A DNA stretch of 64,000 nt from Limnomonas spitsbergensis (lineage: Eukaryota > Chlorophyta > Chlorophyceae > Chlamydomonadales), in contig JAYJMM010000019.1 of NCBI GenBank assembly GCA_037349105.1, forward strand, positions 372,001 to 436,000, written 5' to 3'. The notes under the pieces were generated by a model that did not search any database, was not told the origin of the DNA, and worked only from the letters and a program-made list of their open reading frames with translations. The translations under genes were made by a program, and so were the position numbers. Of this stretch, positions 40,795-52,229 are shown one piece after another. The number at the start of each line of letters is the position of its first letter. The first letter of the stretch is position 1.

Positions 40795-41224
40795 CTCGTC
40801 TGTCTGACTCCAACGATTGGCTGAAGGGGGGGGTATGTCTCCAGGCTAATCAGGCAGGCGATCCCGCTGGGGATGTGAGAATTTGGTTGTTACAGCGCCT
40901 GCACATCCACCTAATAGATTTTTTCCGTGAAAGTTGAGGAAAAGTTGAAGAATGGGGTGACGCCACTAGGGGTCACGCGCTTTCCTCAGCGAGATCCAGA
41001 GCCGCTCTGTTCGACGTATCTACTGTTTCACAAACGAAGCGATTGCAGCGTTTGCAGTAATCAGCGTTGTTTCACAACCGCGTGAAGGTATGTCCTGTGT
41101 GTTGCTGCTGCAATCAGCGTAAACCTGCCCGAATGGCAGGCCTGGCCCGGCAAGCCCCCGGCTAAAAAAAACCTCCCCCAACAAAACCCGCTCTTGCACC
41201 GCCGCGCCGATCACACCCCTTCGA
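40795..41224. promoter_or_regulatory. Shared upstream region of uS14m and ATP12
   Basis: 430 bp separate the divergent start codons of two nucleus-encoded mitochondrial proteins. I see no obvious TATA box. A bidirectional promoter is inferred from spacing alone. Confidence 0.45.
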
Positions 41225-44200
41225 ATGTCGAGCGCGATGATCCGCTTTGCGTTGAGCAGTAGCAGGCCGGCGGGACAGAGCCGCTCCATGCTGCTACACG
41301 TCCTGAGCGGCCAGCCGCTGCCGCACGCCGCATCCATCGCAGACACCTCGCCGTGCACCACCATACATTCCTCCACAGCTCCAACTGCATGCTTCGGATC
41401 TTTACCTGAGGCCCAGCCCAATGCGAGCGCGCTGCCAATGGCCAGCCATGTCACAGCCTGTGGCCGCCCACTGCATGGCGGCCATCGTGCGCCCACCCAT
41501 GCCGATGAGGCTTCACCCAGCTGCAGCACAAGCAGAACCAACGCTCTGCCGGGCAGCAGATGCAGCGGTAGCAAAGGCAGGGGCAGCCCATCGCGTGCAG
41601 TACCAAGGTCCCCATGGGGCGGTGCCAGTTTTGCCATTCGAAGCTTCAGCGCCGACGTGCATGGCGTGCGCCCGAGTGCTGATGAGGCACGCTGGGGCAT
41701 GGAACCTTCATGTTACAGTGAAACGTTACTCGTGTACTGATAAGAATGGGTTGGGATTACCTTGCTTTTGCCATTGGTTAGGCCTCACTCGCACATCCAC
41801 CACGCAGTTGTTCAATTCACAACGCCACCCCTGCCATGGGCTACATGGTACATGCCCTTTTCACCTCCACCCCTGTTATTTTATAGGTGCATACATAATA
41901 TTGATAAACTCAACCCTGCTGTATTAGCTAGGTGCGTACATACTCTAGATAACTCCAGCCCCTGCTATTAGCTACGTTGTACGGGCATCACTCACATTTA
42001 CTCATACGTATTGTCCACCCCTAGCTGCCATGACCTCACCCCCACGCACCTTGCTCCTGTCTACTGGACAGGTGTCTATGGCGCGGGATCGGGTGAAGGC
42101 GAGGATGGGCGGCATTAACAGGTTCTATAAAACAGTAGACGTCCGCAGGGCACCGGAAGGCCAGGTGCGTTGCCAACCAAAGGTCAAGCCTTCACAGGCT
42201 TGGACTGATGAAGCCCGTCTATTGCTATTGCCATGTCTGTATTTATCATGATATGATCTACTGTTCTGATTTGATGTTCTGTTTTGTTTTGTTGTGATTT
42301 TTATGTTCTGATTCCTTGAGTGTCTGATGCCTCTGATGCCCCTGTGGCGTCTGTTTTTGTGAGGGTGTGTGCTGATGTGTGGTATGGCTCTTCCCGGCCC
42401 AGGTTGGATACATTTTGCATCTGGGCAGATACCCCATCAAGACACCAGGCAAAAATCTGTTGGTGCTGCCGACGTTGCCTCTGGCGCTGGCTGTGGCTGC
42501 AGAGTGGGAGTGGCAGGTGAGAGGAGGGCGGGCAAGAAAGGGGTGTGTGTGTGTGTGGCAGGTAAGAGGGGCATGCTGTTGACACTGCCTCTGGCTTTGG
42601 CTGTGGCTTCCGAGTGGGAGTGGCAGGTGAGAGGAGGTCTGGCAATAAAGGGGTGTGGCAGGTGAGAGGAGGGCAGGCAAGACAGGGGGGGGGGTGGCAG
42701 GTGGGAGGAGGGCATGCAAGAAAGGAGGGAGGGGGCAGGTGAGAGGAGGGCAGGCAAGAAAGGGGGGGGGTGAGAGGAGGGCAGGCAAGAAAGGGGGGGG
42801 GGCAGGTGAGAGGAGGACACGCAAGAAAGGGGGGGGGGCAGGTGAGAGGAGGGCAGGCAAGAAAGGAGGGTGGGGGGGGGCAGGTGAGAGGGCAGGCAAG
42901 AAAGGAGGGGGGTGGGGGCAGGTGAGAGGAGGGCAGGCAAGAAAGGGGGGGGGGGTGAGAGGAGGGCAGGCAAGAAGGGGGGGGGGCAGGTGAGAGGAGG
43001 GCAGGCAAGAAAGGAGGGGGGTCAGGTGAGAGGAGGGCGGACAAGAAAGGGGGGGGGGGGGGGTGAGAGAAGGACACGCAAGAAAGGGGGGGGGGGGGGC
43101 AGGTGAGAGGAGGACAGGCAAGAAAGGGGGGGGGGCAGGTGAGAGGAGGGCAGGCAAGACAGGGGGGGGCAGGTGAGAGGAGGGCAAGCAAGAAAGAGGG
43201 GAGGGCTGGTGAGAGGAGGACAGGCAAGAAAGGGGGGGGGGCAGGTGAGAGGAGGGCAGGCAAGAAAGAGGGGGGGGGGGTGAGAGGAGGGCAGGCAAGA
43301 AAGGGGGGGGGGCAGGTGAGAGGAGGGCAGGCAAGAAAGGAGGGGGGTCAGGTGAGAGGAGGACACGCAAGACAGGGGGGGGGGCAGGTGAGAGGAGGAC
43401 AGGCAAGAAAGGGGGGGGGGGGGGGGGCAGGTGTGAGGAAGGCAGGCAAGGAAGGGGGGAGGGCTGGTGAGAGGAGGGCAGGCACGATAGGGGGGGGGGG
43501 GGGCAGGTGAGAGGAGGGCATGCAAGAAAGGGGGGGGGCAGGTGAGAGGAGGACAGACAAGAAGGGGGGAGGCAGGTGAGAGGAGGGCAGGCAAGAAAGG
43601 GGGGGGGGCAGGTGAGAGGAGGGCAGGCAAGAAAGGGGGGGGGGCAGGTGAGAGGAGGGCAGGCAAGAAAGGGGGGGGGGCAGGTGAGAGGAGGGCAGGC
43701 AAGAAAGGGGGGGGGCAGGTTAGAGGAGGGCAGGCAAGAAAGGAGGGGGGCAGGTGAGAGGAGGGCAGGCAAGAGAGGGGAAGCAGGCGAGAGGCGCTGC
43801 GAATGAACTGTGTGGTTGCTGGAAATGTGGCTACAAACACGACATTCCTGCTTTGTGGAGTTCTGGCTGCGGATGATTCATCATAACACCTAGCCTCAGA
43901 GCATGGAGTCCTATCTACAAAGAATGTAATGATTCGTACAAACATCTGGGTTACCCCGCCCTCTTTTCATTAGTCTAACCTGTCTGTTCTTTATTTGCCT
44001 CCCCCCTTTTTCTTTATTTGTCTGATCCGTTTCTTCTCTATTTGTCTCACCTGTTCACTCATCTCATACTCAGCCCTGATCTCCCTATCTATCCCCTCAC
44101 CTGACCCATCTACTCGCACACTCGGCACTCTAGCTCAGGCAAGCAGCAAGGCAGCAGTGCACTCCGTGCCTCAATTTATGACCTGATTTCTCATCACACA

Positions 44201-47200
44201 TTCGGCCCTGAAATCAAAAAATCACAGTTGCTAATGGGTAAGCTGTTGAAGAACTGTCATTTTATTGATTTATACACTCCAGCAAACCTGCAAATTTTGA
44301 AGTCATAAACAAGCCAAAGTGCAACAAGCAAAAAGTATTGTTGACATTCTTTTTGTGTAGCTTTTCGAACCCTGAACCGTTGCCCATAAAGAAACATCAA
44401 GCCGGCAGTGCACTGCATGCCCTATTTTTCTTTCTTCATCACCGCACCCACTCCATCCCGAACCCATCACCCCTTCCGCTTGCCCGTCAGGCCACCAGCA
44501 AGCCGGCGGTTCACTCCATGCCTCTGATGAGCCTCGCAGCTACTGCCTTAGACGAGGTGAGGCTAAGCTGGGTGTGTGAAGACGCTGGTGGTGGTTTGGG
44601 GTGATTTAGGGTGGTGGTGGTGTTGACGCTGGGGGTGACGCTGTGTGTGTGAAGACGCTGGGGGTGGTTTGGGGTGGTGGTGGTGTTGACGCTGGGGGTG
44701 GTTTGGGGTGGTGGTGGTGGTGACGCTGGGGGTGGTTTGGGGTGGTGGTGGTGGTGACGCTGGGGGTGGTTTGGGGTGGTTTGGAGTGGTGGTGTTGACG
44801 CTGGGGGTGTGAAGACGCGGCAGCGAATGCACTTGACGTCACGAGGCTCTGTGGCGTGCTCTCCATGCCTCTCATGCACTTTGCAGCTACGGCCTTACAC
44901 TAGGTGAGACGCGGTGACCTGCGCTGTTTGTGTTAAGCTGCTACAGCGACTGACGCGCAGGGGCGTGAGGTCAAAGGAAACGGTGCGGCATGGGCCTTTA
45001 CCGAGCACCATGTTCAGAAACGCTGGTTGAAAGAGTACCGTATACAGACCTCCCTCCCACCCCAAAACGATTTTTTCTCCCTACCGTGCTTTTTGATTTT
45101 GCAGCCCCAGCAGCAGCAGCACGAAGTTGGTTTGAAAAAATAAATACAGACTCTGCGGTCTGTATTTCTTTTTTCGTGACTCGGCTACGCGTCAGCTACA
45201 CTGCAGCCTCTGGCGGGAGACCTTTTTGTGGCCAGCCATGCTGCTTTGGCCACCAGTCGTAGGCTGGCCCAAGTTTGGTCCCAACCGGGGCCTTCGAAGC
45301 CGTGGGGCGGCCTACCCAAGGTGGTCCTGTGTAAAAATAAACACTGTTTGCGGCCAGCGCATTGCTAGAAGTTTATCGAAAGCCTTATATATTTAGATGT
45401 CTCACAATTCCCTTCATTTCTCGTTGTCTTCTTCTGCAGTTGAAGCCTCACTTCTGCAATTGAAGCCACACAAGAAGGCCATCGAAAGCATGATCACCAT
45501 CCCTAAAGTGTAAAACACATGAATTGAACGCGCTTGCAGACTTTGACCCCCCCCCCCCCCCCCCTGATGCCCCCTCCTTCTCACACCTGCCTTTCCCTTC
45601 CATCCCTATGATCTTCACTTTTGCAGCCCAAACAGCGCAAGAAGGTCATTGAAAGCATAATGTTGCTGTCCCGTGATGCCTTCCTCTCTCCCTTGTTCCT
45701 CTCTGCAAATGATCAAGTGAAGCAGTGCAACAAGGTTGTCCAAAGCCTGGTGTCGCGCACCATAACAAAAATGTAAACACGCATAAATTGAAAGCGCTTG
45801 CAGACTTTTGCCCCCCCCACTCCCTCATTACCCCCGACTCTTCCCTCCTCTCCTATTGTCACTTGTACAGCCCAAGCAGCGCCGCGAGGTCATCCAATGC
45901 CTGATCGTCCCCGACTGATCATCCCCGACTGGTCATCCCCGACTGATAGTCCCTGACTATCCTTCACTGCTCCCCATTTCCTGTTTTGCAGCCGAAACAG
46001 CGCCTGAAGGTCATCGAGAGTCTGCTCAAGTACATCCACACGGACAGCGCTCTGTGCCGCTATGAGCCTGGCAAGATTGCTGACAGGCAGGCCCAGGTGC
46101 GGGGAGGAGACAGGCCCAGCTGCAGGGAAGAGGCAGGCCCAGGCGTGGGAAAGAGGCAGGCCCATTTGCGTGAAAGATCACAGACAGGAGGCCCAGGTAT
46201 GAGAAAGACCGCACTGGCAGGCCCAAGTGTGGGAAAGAGGCAGGCCCACGTGTGGAACAGGTCACAAGACAGGCAAGCCCAGGGTGAGGGAGATGTCACA
46301 GACAAGCAAGCCCAAATGCGAGAAATGTTTCGGACAAGCAAGCCCAGGCCCGGAAAAGGTCGCAGACAGGCAGAGGGCCATACTGTAGATCTGCTTTGCC
46401 TCCCCTCATAATCAACGCTGTTCAGAGTTTTGAGGGATCCATGAACTTGCTACTCATTGATTGCCCACACCAGTTGTCAGTCAGAAATCAAGACTTTTGG
46501 TCAATAATTTGCCCTGAGGGCAGCATTGAAAGAAACCATTCGTTCATACCCGAGGGAAGTCAAATCAATTACCCTACACCAAAAGCTCTGTCCACTCCCC
46601 CAGCCACAGGGGCCTGTCGGAAGCAGTGCTGTGGGTTCCCCCGGCTCCGACCTGCTGCTGATACTTTAACTGCATGATGAAAGAAAACGCATCTAGACCT
46701 GACAGGAGGGAAACAGCAACAGGTACAGCAGCTGCGCCTTAGGTTCAACAGATACGCGTGAACTTCTTTTGCTTTGACTTTACAGGGGGTGAAGCCGTGC
46801 CGGCCAGCCCTAGAAAACCTGCAACGCGAACACAAAATCAGCCTGTGTGCGCATGTGGCCCTCGTCATCAACTGAGAAAAAAAGGCTGAGCTACGTGTAC
46901 CTGTTTGCACAGCTGGGGTCAACCACGCGTAAGTAATGATGCATAGGGACTGAGCTGATAGCTTTGTGATCACGCTGGTCACTGTTGCGAGGCAGCGGCC
47001 TCCAGGACCCGTGCCAAAGTCAGGCTGGAACCAGCAAGACCCTAACATCAGCTGGCGTACTAGATGTTTTACGTTTTGAATAATGGTACCCACTCTTGCT
47101 GGTTCAATGCAGCTTGAATTTCCATGCTGGTTCAATCCAAGGAACTTCAGCATGGAAATATCTTGTGGCTTTGTTGGCTCTCCTTCTTTTCGAAATCAGA

Positions 47201-48934
47201 GACGTTTCACCTCTGGGCCCTCCTCAAAAAGGCTCGGCCACGTGGGCGCCCAACAGTGAAGCTGGCCCTCCTTTTTCAAGATTTAGAAACAGTGCTGACC
47301 TGCTTAGCCCTGCTGAGCGCTTTGCTGCAGGTACGGCTGCGTGGGAACGTACGGCTGCTGGTAGGGGATGGGCACCTCAACTCCAGATATCATGCTAAGT
47401 CAGAACCATGGTGCAGCCATGCCACCCTCCTATATGAGAAGGGCAGGAACATGGAACCCGGTGATCTAGACAGGGGGAGAGGATCGTTTGGCGGGTTTGA
47501 TCCATCCACCTTCTTCCAGTGTTTGAACTTGTCGTCCAATAAGATCAGTGTCACCGGCCCTTTGCAATGCATTGAAACTTCCTGTCAAAATCGAGGTGGT
47601 GTTTCAACTTGCATTGAAATTCCCGTTGTTTTGGTGGCTATTCTAGTGCTGTTGGAGGTTTTGACCTGAGCATGGACTGGTTTCGTCAATCAAGTTTTAT
47701 GTCATTGAAATGATTGACTCATGTTGTCAATCAAGTGAAACTCATTGACTTGATTGATGCGGTACACATGCTGGGCTCTGTCGTTCCAGTGGATTTCAAG
47801 CTTGAATTGAAAGCCCCACTACTGTACCGCTATTTTATCTGCAAACTGAAACTGGAACTTCCTTGGCGCCGGCTCCCCTCCCGCAGGTGTTTGACCCGAT
47901 TGTGGAATGGGCTCAGTCACACCTGGGCTGGGCGTCGCTGCACCACAGCGAGTCTGTTGCTGGGACGCACCAAGGAGAGGACGTCGTGACAGGGGCCAGG
48001 ACAGTTTTGACAGGTGTGAATCTGGACTGTTGTGTGGATATTTAACATGTTTGTGTTATATCATGCACCTCAAACCAACAGCCTTGCTTTAGAAATTGCC
48101 AATCAGTGTGTCTGTGTGCGTGAATGCGTGAATGTGTCCTTCCAACATGGTTTGTGGGCCCTGGTCGATGTCCTGATGTGCACTGGTCCTGGTGTGCACT
48201 AGCAGCTGCCTTCATTTGGGCGCCCAGACTGCCTGCGTCTGGCGCCACAGAGACCGCACAGGCATTGATTAAAGTCGGGAGCAAATGTGTTAAATTGAGG
48301 CGGCAGCGGCATCCGCATGGACCATGGTGCAAGCTGTGTGATAAAGACCCATGCACTGCAATCATGCACTGCCGCCCTGCCTGGCCAGGTCGGAAAAAGC
48401 TTTTGAGGAGGATACCCGCTGTTACAGCAACACACACAAAAAACGCATGCATGGTGGGGAGCAAGCTCCCATGGTTCACTCAGTGCTGCCGATGTGGCTA
48501 CAGTTGTCTTTGTCCCTTTTGACTGATATTCGGATATTATTAACTATTCTGAGCTTAAATCCTGTTGGCGTTCAGGTTAACGAAACGTCCACATTTGTGA
48601 GCTTGTGTTTCCATTGTTTTGGGGTCACATTTCTGACCTCATTCTAATTCAGTGGGATTATTATTTGATTACGCGCGCAGGCCTGGACCCTTGGCGCCTG
48701 GCTGCTGTTGAGCAGCTCACGTACTGTGGCAAGTCTTTGCTGCTGGCGCTTGCCCTGGCACATGGAAGGGTAGGACTGGAGGAGGGTCTGGCTGCTGCGC
48801 GCCTGGAAGAGCTTTTTCAGGCTGAGGAGTGGGGCGAGGTCGAGGCCGGTCACGACTTGGACAGCGCCGATGTGGGCAGTCGTGTTGCAGCGCCTGTCGT
48901 GCTTCTAGGGCTCCTGAAAAGCGATTTGGTTTGA
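41225..48934 (+). CDS. ATP12: Mitochondrial F1-ATPase assembly factor ATP12
   Basis: Matrix chaperone that in known eukaryotes holds F1 alpha subunits before assembly. Exon 2, 42072-42164: RVKARMGGINRFYKTVDVRR. Exon 3, 42403-42516: KNLLVLPTLPLALAVAAEWE. Exon 4, 44491-44556: AVHSMPLMSLAATALDE. Exon 5, 45992-46096: PKQRLKVIESLLKYIHTDSA. Exon 6, 47887-48013: VFDPIVEWAQSHLGWASL. Exon 7, 48681-48934: GLDPWRLAAVEQL to RVAAPVVLLGLLKSDLV and TGA. Every join among exons 2-7 keeps phase (0,0,0,0,1) and follows the ATP12 family order. Exon 1 is less sure: 41225-41656 starts MSSAMIRFALSSSRP and ends IRSFSAD, a plausible presequence cleavage region, but its donor GTGCAT is weak. Introns are swollen by boundary-derived tandem repeats. 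TGTAA follows at 49064. Confidence 0.87.
42517..43790 (+). repeat. Minisatellite of about 35 splice-donor units in ATP12 intron 3
   Basis: The true donor CAG|GTGAGAGGAGGG (42514 on) is followed by an echo of the exon-3 end (about 42570-42630, LALAVASEWEWQ-like, again with CAG|GTGAGAGG). After that comes an array of 33-36 bp units, GGCAGGTGAGAGGAGGGCAG plus GCAAGAAA and a run of 6-18 G. Nearly every unit keeps CAG|GTGAGAGG. The array ends near 43790. Confidence 0.9.
44125..44430 (+). repeat. Echo copies of ATP12 exon 4 start
   Basis: CTCAG|GCAAGCAGCAAGGCAGCAG (about 44135) and a shorter AAGCCGGCAGTGCACTGCATG (about 44399) repeat the start of exon 4 (CAG|GCCACCAGCAAGCCGGCGG) with or without its acceptor. 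Confidence 0.65.
44577..44910 (+). repeat. GACGCTGGGGGTGG repeat and echo of ATP12 exon 4 end
   Basis: A degenerate 25-45 bp array with core GACGCTGGGGGTGGTTTGGG (44577-44817) is followed at about 44857-44910 by a copy of the exon-4 end (CCATGCCTCTCATGCACTTT...) and a preserved donor AG|GTGAGA. The pattern matches the arrays at other exon ends. Confidence 0.75.
45434..45905 (+). repeat. Four echo copies of ATP12 exon 5 start
   Basis: Copies related to GCAG|CCGAAACAGCGCCTGAAG occur near 45455, 45625 (GCAG|CCCAAACAGCGCAAG), 45717 and 45870 (ACAG|CCCAAGCAGCGCCGC). Several keep AGGTCATCGAAAGC-like continuation. They are spaced 90-170 bp within intron 4. Confidence 0.78.
46097..46380 (+). repeat. 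Donor-derived array after ATP12 exon 5
   Basis: About nine degenerate 25-35 bp units repeat GACAGGCAGGCCCAG|GTG of the exon-5/intron-5 boundary, with GGGAAAGAGG-type spacers. Several units retain CAG|GT (for example CCAGGTATGAG near 46195). Confidence 0.8.
47199..47260 (+). repeat. MITE-like end repeat in ATP12 intron 5
   Basis: GACGTTTCACCTCTGGGCCC, CTCAAAAAGGCTCGGCCACG and TGGGCGCCCAAC text mark another copy of the TGTCAATGACG family. Confidence 0.6.
47340..47515 (+). repeat. SINE-like repeat, copy 1
   Basis: This shares CTGGTAGGGGATGRGCA, CTCAA, GGCAGGAMCATGGAACCC and GGCGGGTTYGATCC with 59465-59580 (copy 2), with about 60 extra bases. The tRNA-like B-box text (GGTTTGATCC here) hints at a SINE, but no convincing A box is seen. 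Confidence 0.35.
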
Positions 48935-49969
48935 TTCAGTGATAGTTTGTCAGTTGGTCGACACGGGTCACCGAGCCGCCTTTAGGCCAGAGAGTCGGCC
49001 TAGTGATCCGTATGTCTCTGCCCTAAACGTGCATTCTTCTTACTTTGCCCACTCACAAGTCTCTGTAAAATCAAAAGAAAGGCATCCGGGCATTGCCGTC
49101 TGAGCAGACCACGCAGTACTGTCTTCCGGCCTTCGATCACGCTTCCGATTTCCTCAAGATATGCATTTAGAATTCATGGTAAAGTTCACAATCGTTCTTG
49201 GATGAGTCAGGCCCAGGGCATAACCACCATACCCTAGACAATACGGGAATGGATTGCGTGGCAGCCATCACGCTGCCACAGGTCCACATCGGTGACATTT
49301 TTGTTCACGACATTCACCAGCATTGGTTTCACTGGCTACCTCTGCGATTTATCGAAAGCGTAAACGTGAGTTTGACTTCCTGTGCCGGTTGATAGAATGT
49401 TGTTGATTCCGTGCCTACCACCTTGATGATGTGTATCATTTCGCTCCGTTATTTTGTGAATGCGCATTGAGCTATGCACATTGTCTGGCATCCCTTGCCT
49501 GAAGATCATGACATTTCCGACATTTTTGTTATCCGCCTTCGGGGAACTCATGCACATTCAGACATAAAGAGCACTGCACGGCGATTTCAAATGCTTGTCT
49601 GCCCTGTCGTCATGCAGCCCCACGTTTCACCTTGAGTATAAGATGTGAAGCTTGGAACCAAGCCTGAGCTTTGACCCTCAATCCCCTTTCTGCATAGCGT
49701 TTGTCCTGGAATTATAATATCGTTTCCCCTTTTCCATACAGGCCTCGTCTAACTTGTCATGCTCAACATCTTTTGACAAGACCCTCCATTTACCCAGAGG
49801 CATTCTAACATCTTCATTTGGTAAGCAAAATAAGCCTCTGGTGTCTTGGTTATTTTGTCTTCCCTTATCGCCTGCACGTTGTCACCAGGGACCCTTCCGA
49901 TAACTCTTTGCCCAGCCAGGGCTCCTGATTGATTGATTATTTTATGACGTCGATGTTCGCTCTTCGCAG
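48935..49969. other. ATP12 3' UTR and upstream part of Gln-rich gene
   Basis: TGTAA at 49064-49068, 130 nt past the ATP12 stop, is a good algal poly(A) signal. The rest should contain the promoter and possible first exons of the Gln-rich gene, because its frame at 49970 follows an acceptor (CTTCGCAG). I could not identify those exons. Confidence 0.5.
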
Positions 49970-52229
49970 ATCTATCACCTCCAGTGGATGTACCCTGTCC
50001 CTAAACAAATGACAGCCATCGACGAATCCTTCCTCCAAAATCGCCAATTGCTGGCCCAGCTGCAAGCCAATCAAGGCCTCGCATTTCCAGGCACCAAGGC
50101 CCAACCTGCCCCTACCATGATGCGGCCTTTGAACTACGGTCAGCCCCAGGGAGCCTTCATGGCTCAACCCGGACTGCAGCAGCAAAATCCCACCCAGCAG
50201 CAGCGTCTCGGCCAGCCTAATCCCAACCAAATGGCCTTGATGCAAGCCCTGGCACAGCACCAGTTCAACAACGGAGGTAACTCGTTCCAAAACAACACGG
50301 CCGGCAACGCGGCTTCCGCTGCTGCCGTCGCTGCTGCCCAGCAGGCGAGTCGAGTTGCCGCCAAGCGTAATTGAATGCTGACTAAAACGCGGAACATTTT
50401 GATTCGGCACTTTTGTAGCGACTGGGCGTATTTTAGGACAACTTAATGAGGCCAATCTACAAACGTGCCTGTACTGATCGAAATATGTAGATCAGTGTTG
50501 CAGCTTAATTCTCAGTCTAGACGGCTCCCCCCCTCTCTCCTCAGTTTAAGTAGAGGGTCTCCCTCCCTTTGCAATGCAGGCACAGGCACAGGCTGCCCAA
50601 GTCCGCGTTGCACAGGCACAGGCCCGGGCCACTGTCGCCAACATGCTGCAGCAGCAGCAGCGCGCCAACAACCAGCAGCAGCAGGGCCTGGGCCCCAACG
50701 CTGCTTTCAACAATGCTGTCAGCGCTGCCATTCAACGTGCAGCTGCCAACGGCCAGACCTTCAACCTGCATAACGGAGGTGGCGGCAACAACAGCTCCCA
50801 GCAGCAGATGACCATGGCTGCTGCTACGCAGATTGTGCAGCAGTACCAGCTTCAGCAGGCTGAGCAGGCCAGGCGTGCACAGATCCTCAAGCAGGCTCAT
50901 GCTCTTGCCCAAGCCCAGCAGCAGCAGTTAGTCAACCCCAGCCAGGCTGCTGCAATGCAGGCGCTGCTCAAGCAAGCACAGCTGCAGGACGCACTCGCCG
51001 CTGCTAATGGACAGCAGCGTGGAATGCAGCAGGGTGGAAGTCAGCAGTACAACGGCCAGCACACGCAGCAGCAGGCCCAGGCGCATTTGCTGGCTCAGCA
51101 GCAGGCTCACGCCCACGCACAGCATGCCCAGAGGCAGGCCCAGGTCCAGCAAGTGCACCTGCAAGCCCAGGCACAGGCCCGCCACAACCTGGCTGCCCTT
51201 GCCAACCTGACCCCTGCGCAGATCCAGGCACTCAGCACCAACCCTGCCCTGGCCCAGGCCCTGCTGCAGGCCCGCTCGGCTGGACAGCAGCAGCAGCAAC
51301 AGCAGCAGCAGCCAACCCAGGTCAACATAGCGACGCCAGTGGCCGTGCCCGCCCCCAACGACACCAGGCGCGCTTCTGACCCACGCTTCAGGATGGGTGC
51401 TGGCGGTGGCATCATCGGCCCACCTGCCTTCGCCTCGCCTGCGTCCAGCAACTGCGGCAGCCCGCCCTTGAACAGCATCACTGGCCCTAACATGAGTAAG
51501 GAGCAGCGCCGAACTGCCCTGGCCTGCGTCGCGCTGCAGCTGGCACGCAGCGGGCTCTCTGTTGACCAGGCGATCCACTCAGGCATCATGGGCGGTATGA
51601 GCGTGACGGACGTCCGCTTCATTGTCGAGGTATACAACAATGAGCTTGGTCGAGCCAAGATTGGAGCACCTGCTAACGAGGGTGGAGGCCACCCCACCGC
51701 TCCCAACAACCATGTGATTGGAAGCGAGGGCGACGCCTCTTTTGTGGCCCAGCAGTACAAGCAAGCTCAGAACAGCCGCATGCCCTCGAGCGACTCACAC
51801 TCCAGTTACGCCGGCTCTGACGTGGGATACAGCATACCAGGTGGCCGCCACTCACGCGCGGGCAGCGTTGTCGGCAGCGCTGTGGACGTCCAGCAGGACC
51901 TGCCTTTTGATGCCTTAACCTATGGCTTCTTCGGCGAAGGTGCTGGTGGCGGTGGCGGCAATGGTGGTGGTAGCTGCGGTGGCGGCCTCTGTGGTGAGCT
52001 CCTTACTGACGGCCTGCTGGAGGAGCTGGAGTCTGGACTGGACGTTGTGGACATCCACGCTGATGACCAGGCCTGGCTCCAGGAGCAGCGCGAAGCTTCT
52101 GCGGGCCAGACCTTGCCTGTTGACGCCTGGAACACTGGCCCCGAGTTGAAGGTGCCCGAGGCTGGACCCAGAGGAGATGACGTTGCGGAGCGCCTGGCCA
52201 ACCTGGACCTGGGATATGGCTTCTTCTAA
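49970..52229 (+). CDS. Gln-rich protein of unknown function
   Basis: The frame opens after a CTTCGCAG acceptor at 49969 with IYHLQWMYPVPKQMTAIDES. The first ATG in it is 49988, so an upstream exon is possible. A first part (49970-50344) joins in phase to 50580-52229 if a GC-AG intron is used (CAG|GCGAGT ... GCAATGCAG). The alternative GT donor at 50277 breaks the frame. The centre is Gln/Ala-rich low complexity (QQQQ and AQAQA runs). A folded-looking segment follows: MSKEQRRTALACVALQLARS, then SVTDVRFIVEVYNNE. A Gly-rich linker and an acidic end (LANLDLGYGFF) close it. Such composition is common in transcription or RNA-binding regulators, but I recognise no family. TGTAA lies at 52294-52298. 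Confidence 0.72.

Noticed and set aside
41020..41700. 226-codon minus-strand frame over ATP12 exon 1
   Set aside because: No family recognised, and it overlaps the presumed ATP12 presequence. Kept open, since exon 1 of ATP12 is itself only moderately supported.
42517..43790. CRISPR-like array
   Set aside because: Units have no unique spacers, are 33-36 bp with variable G runs, and sit in an intron of a nuclear gene.
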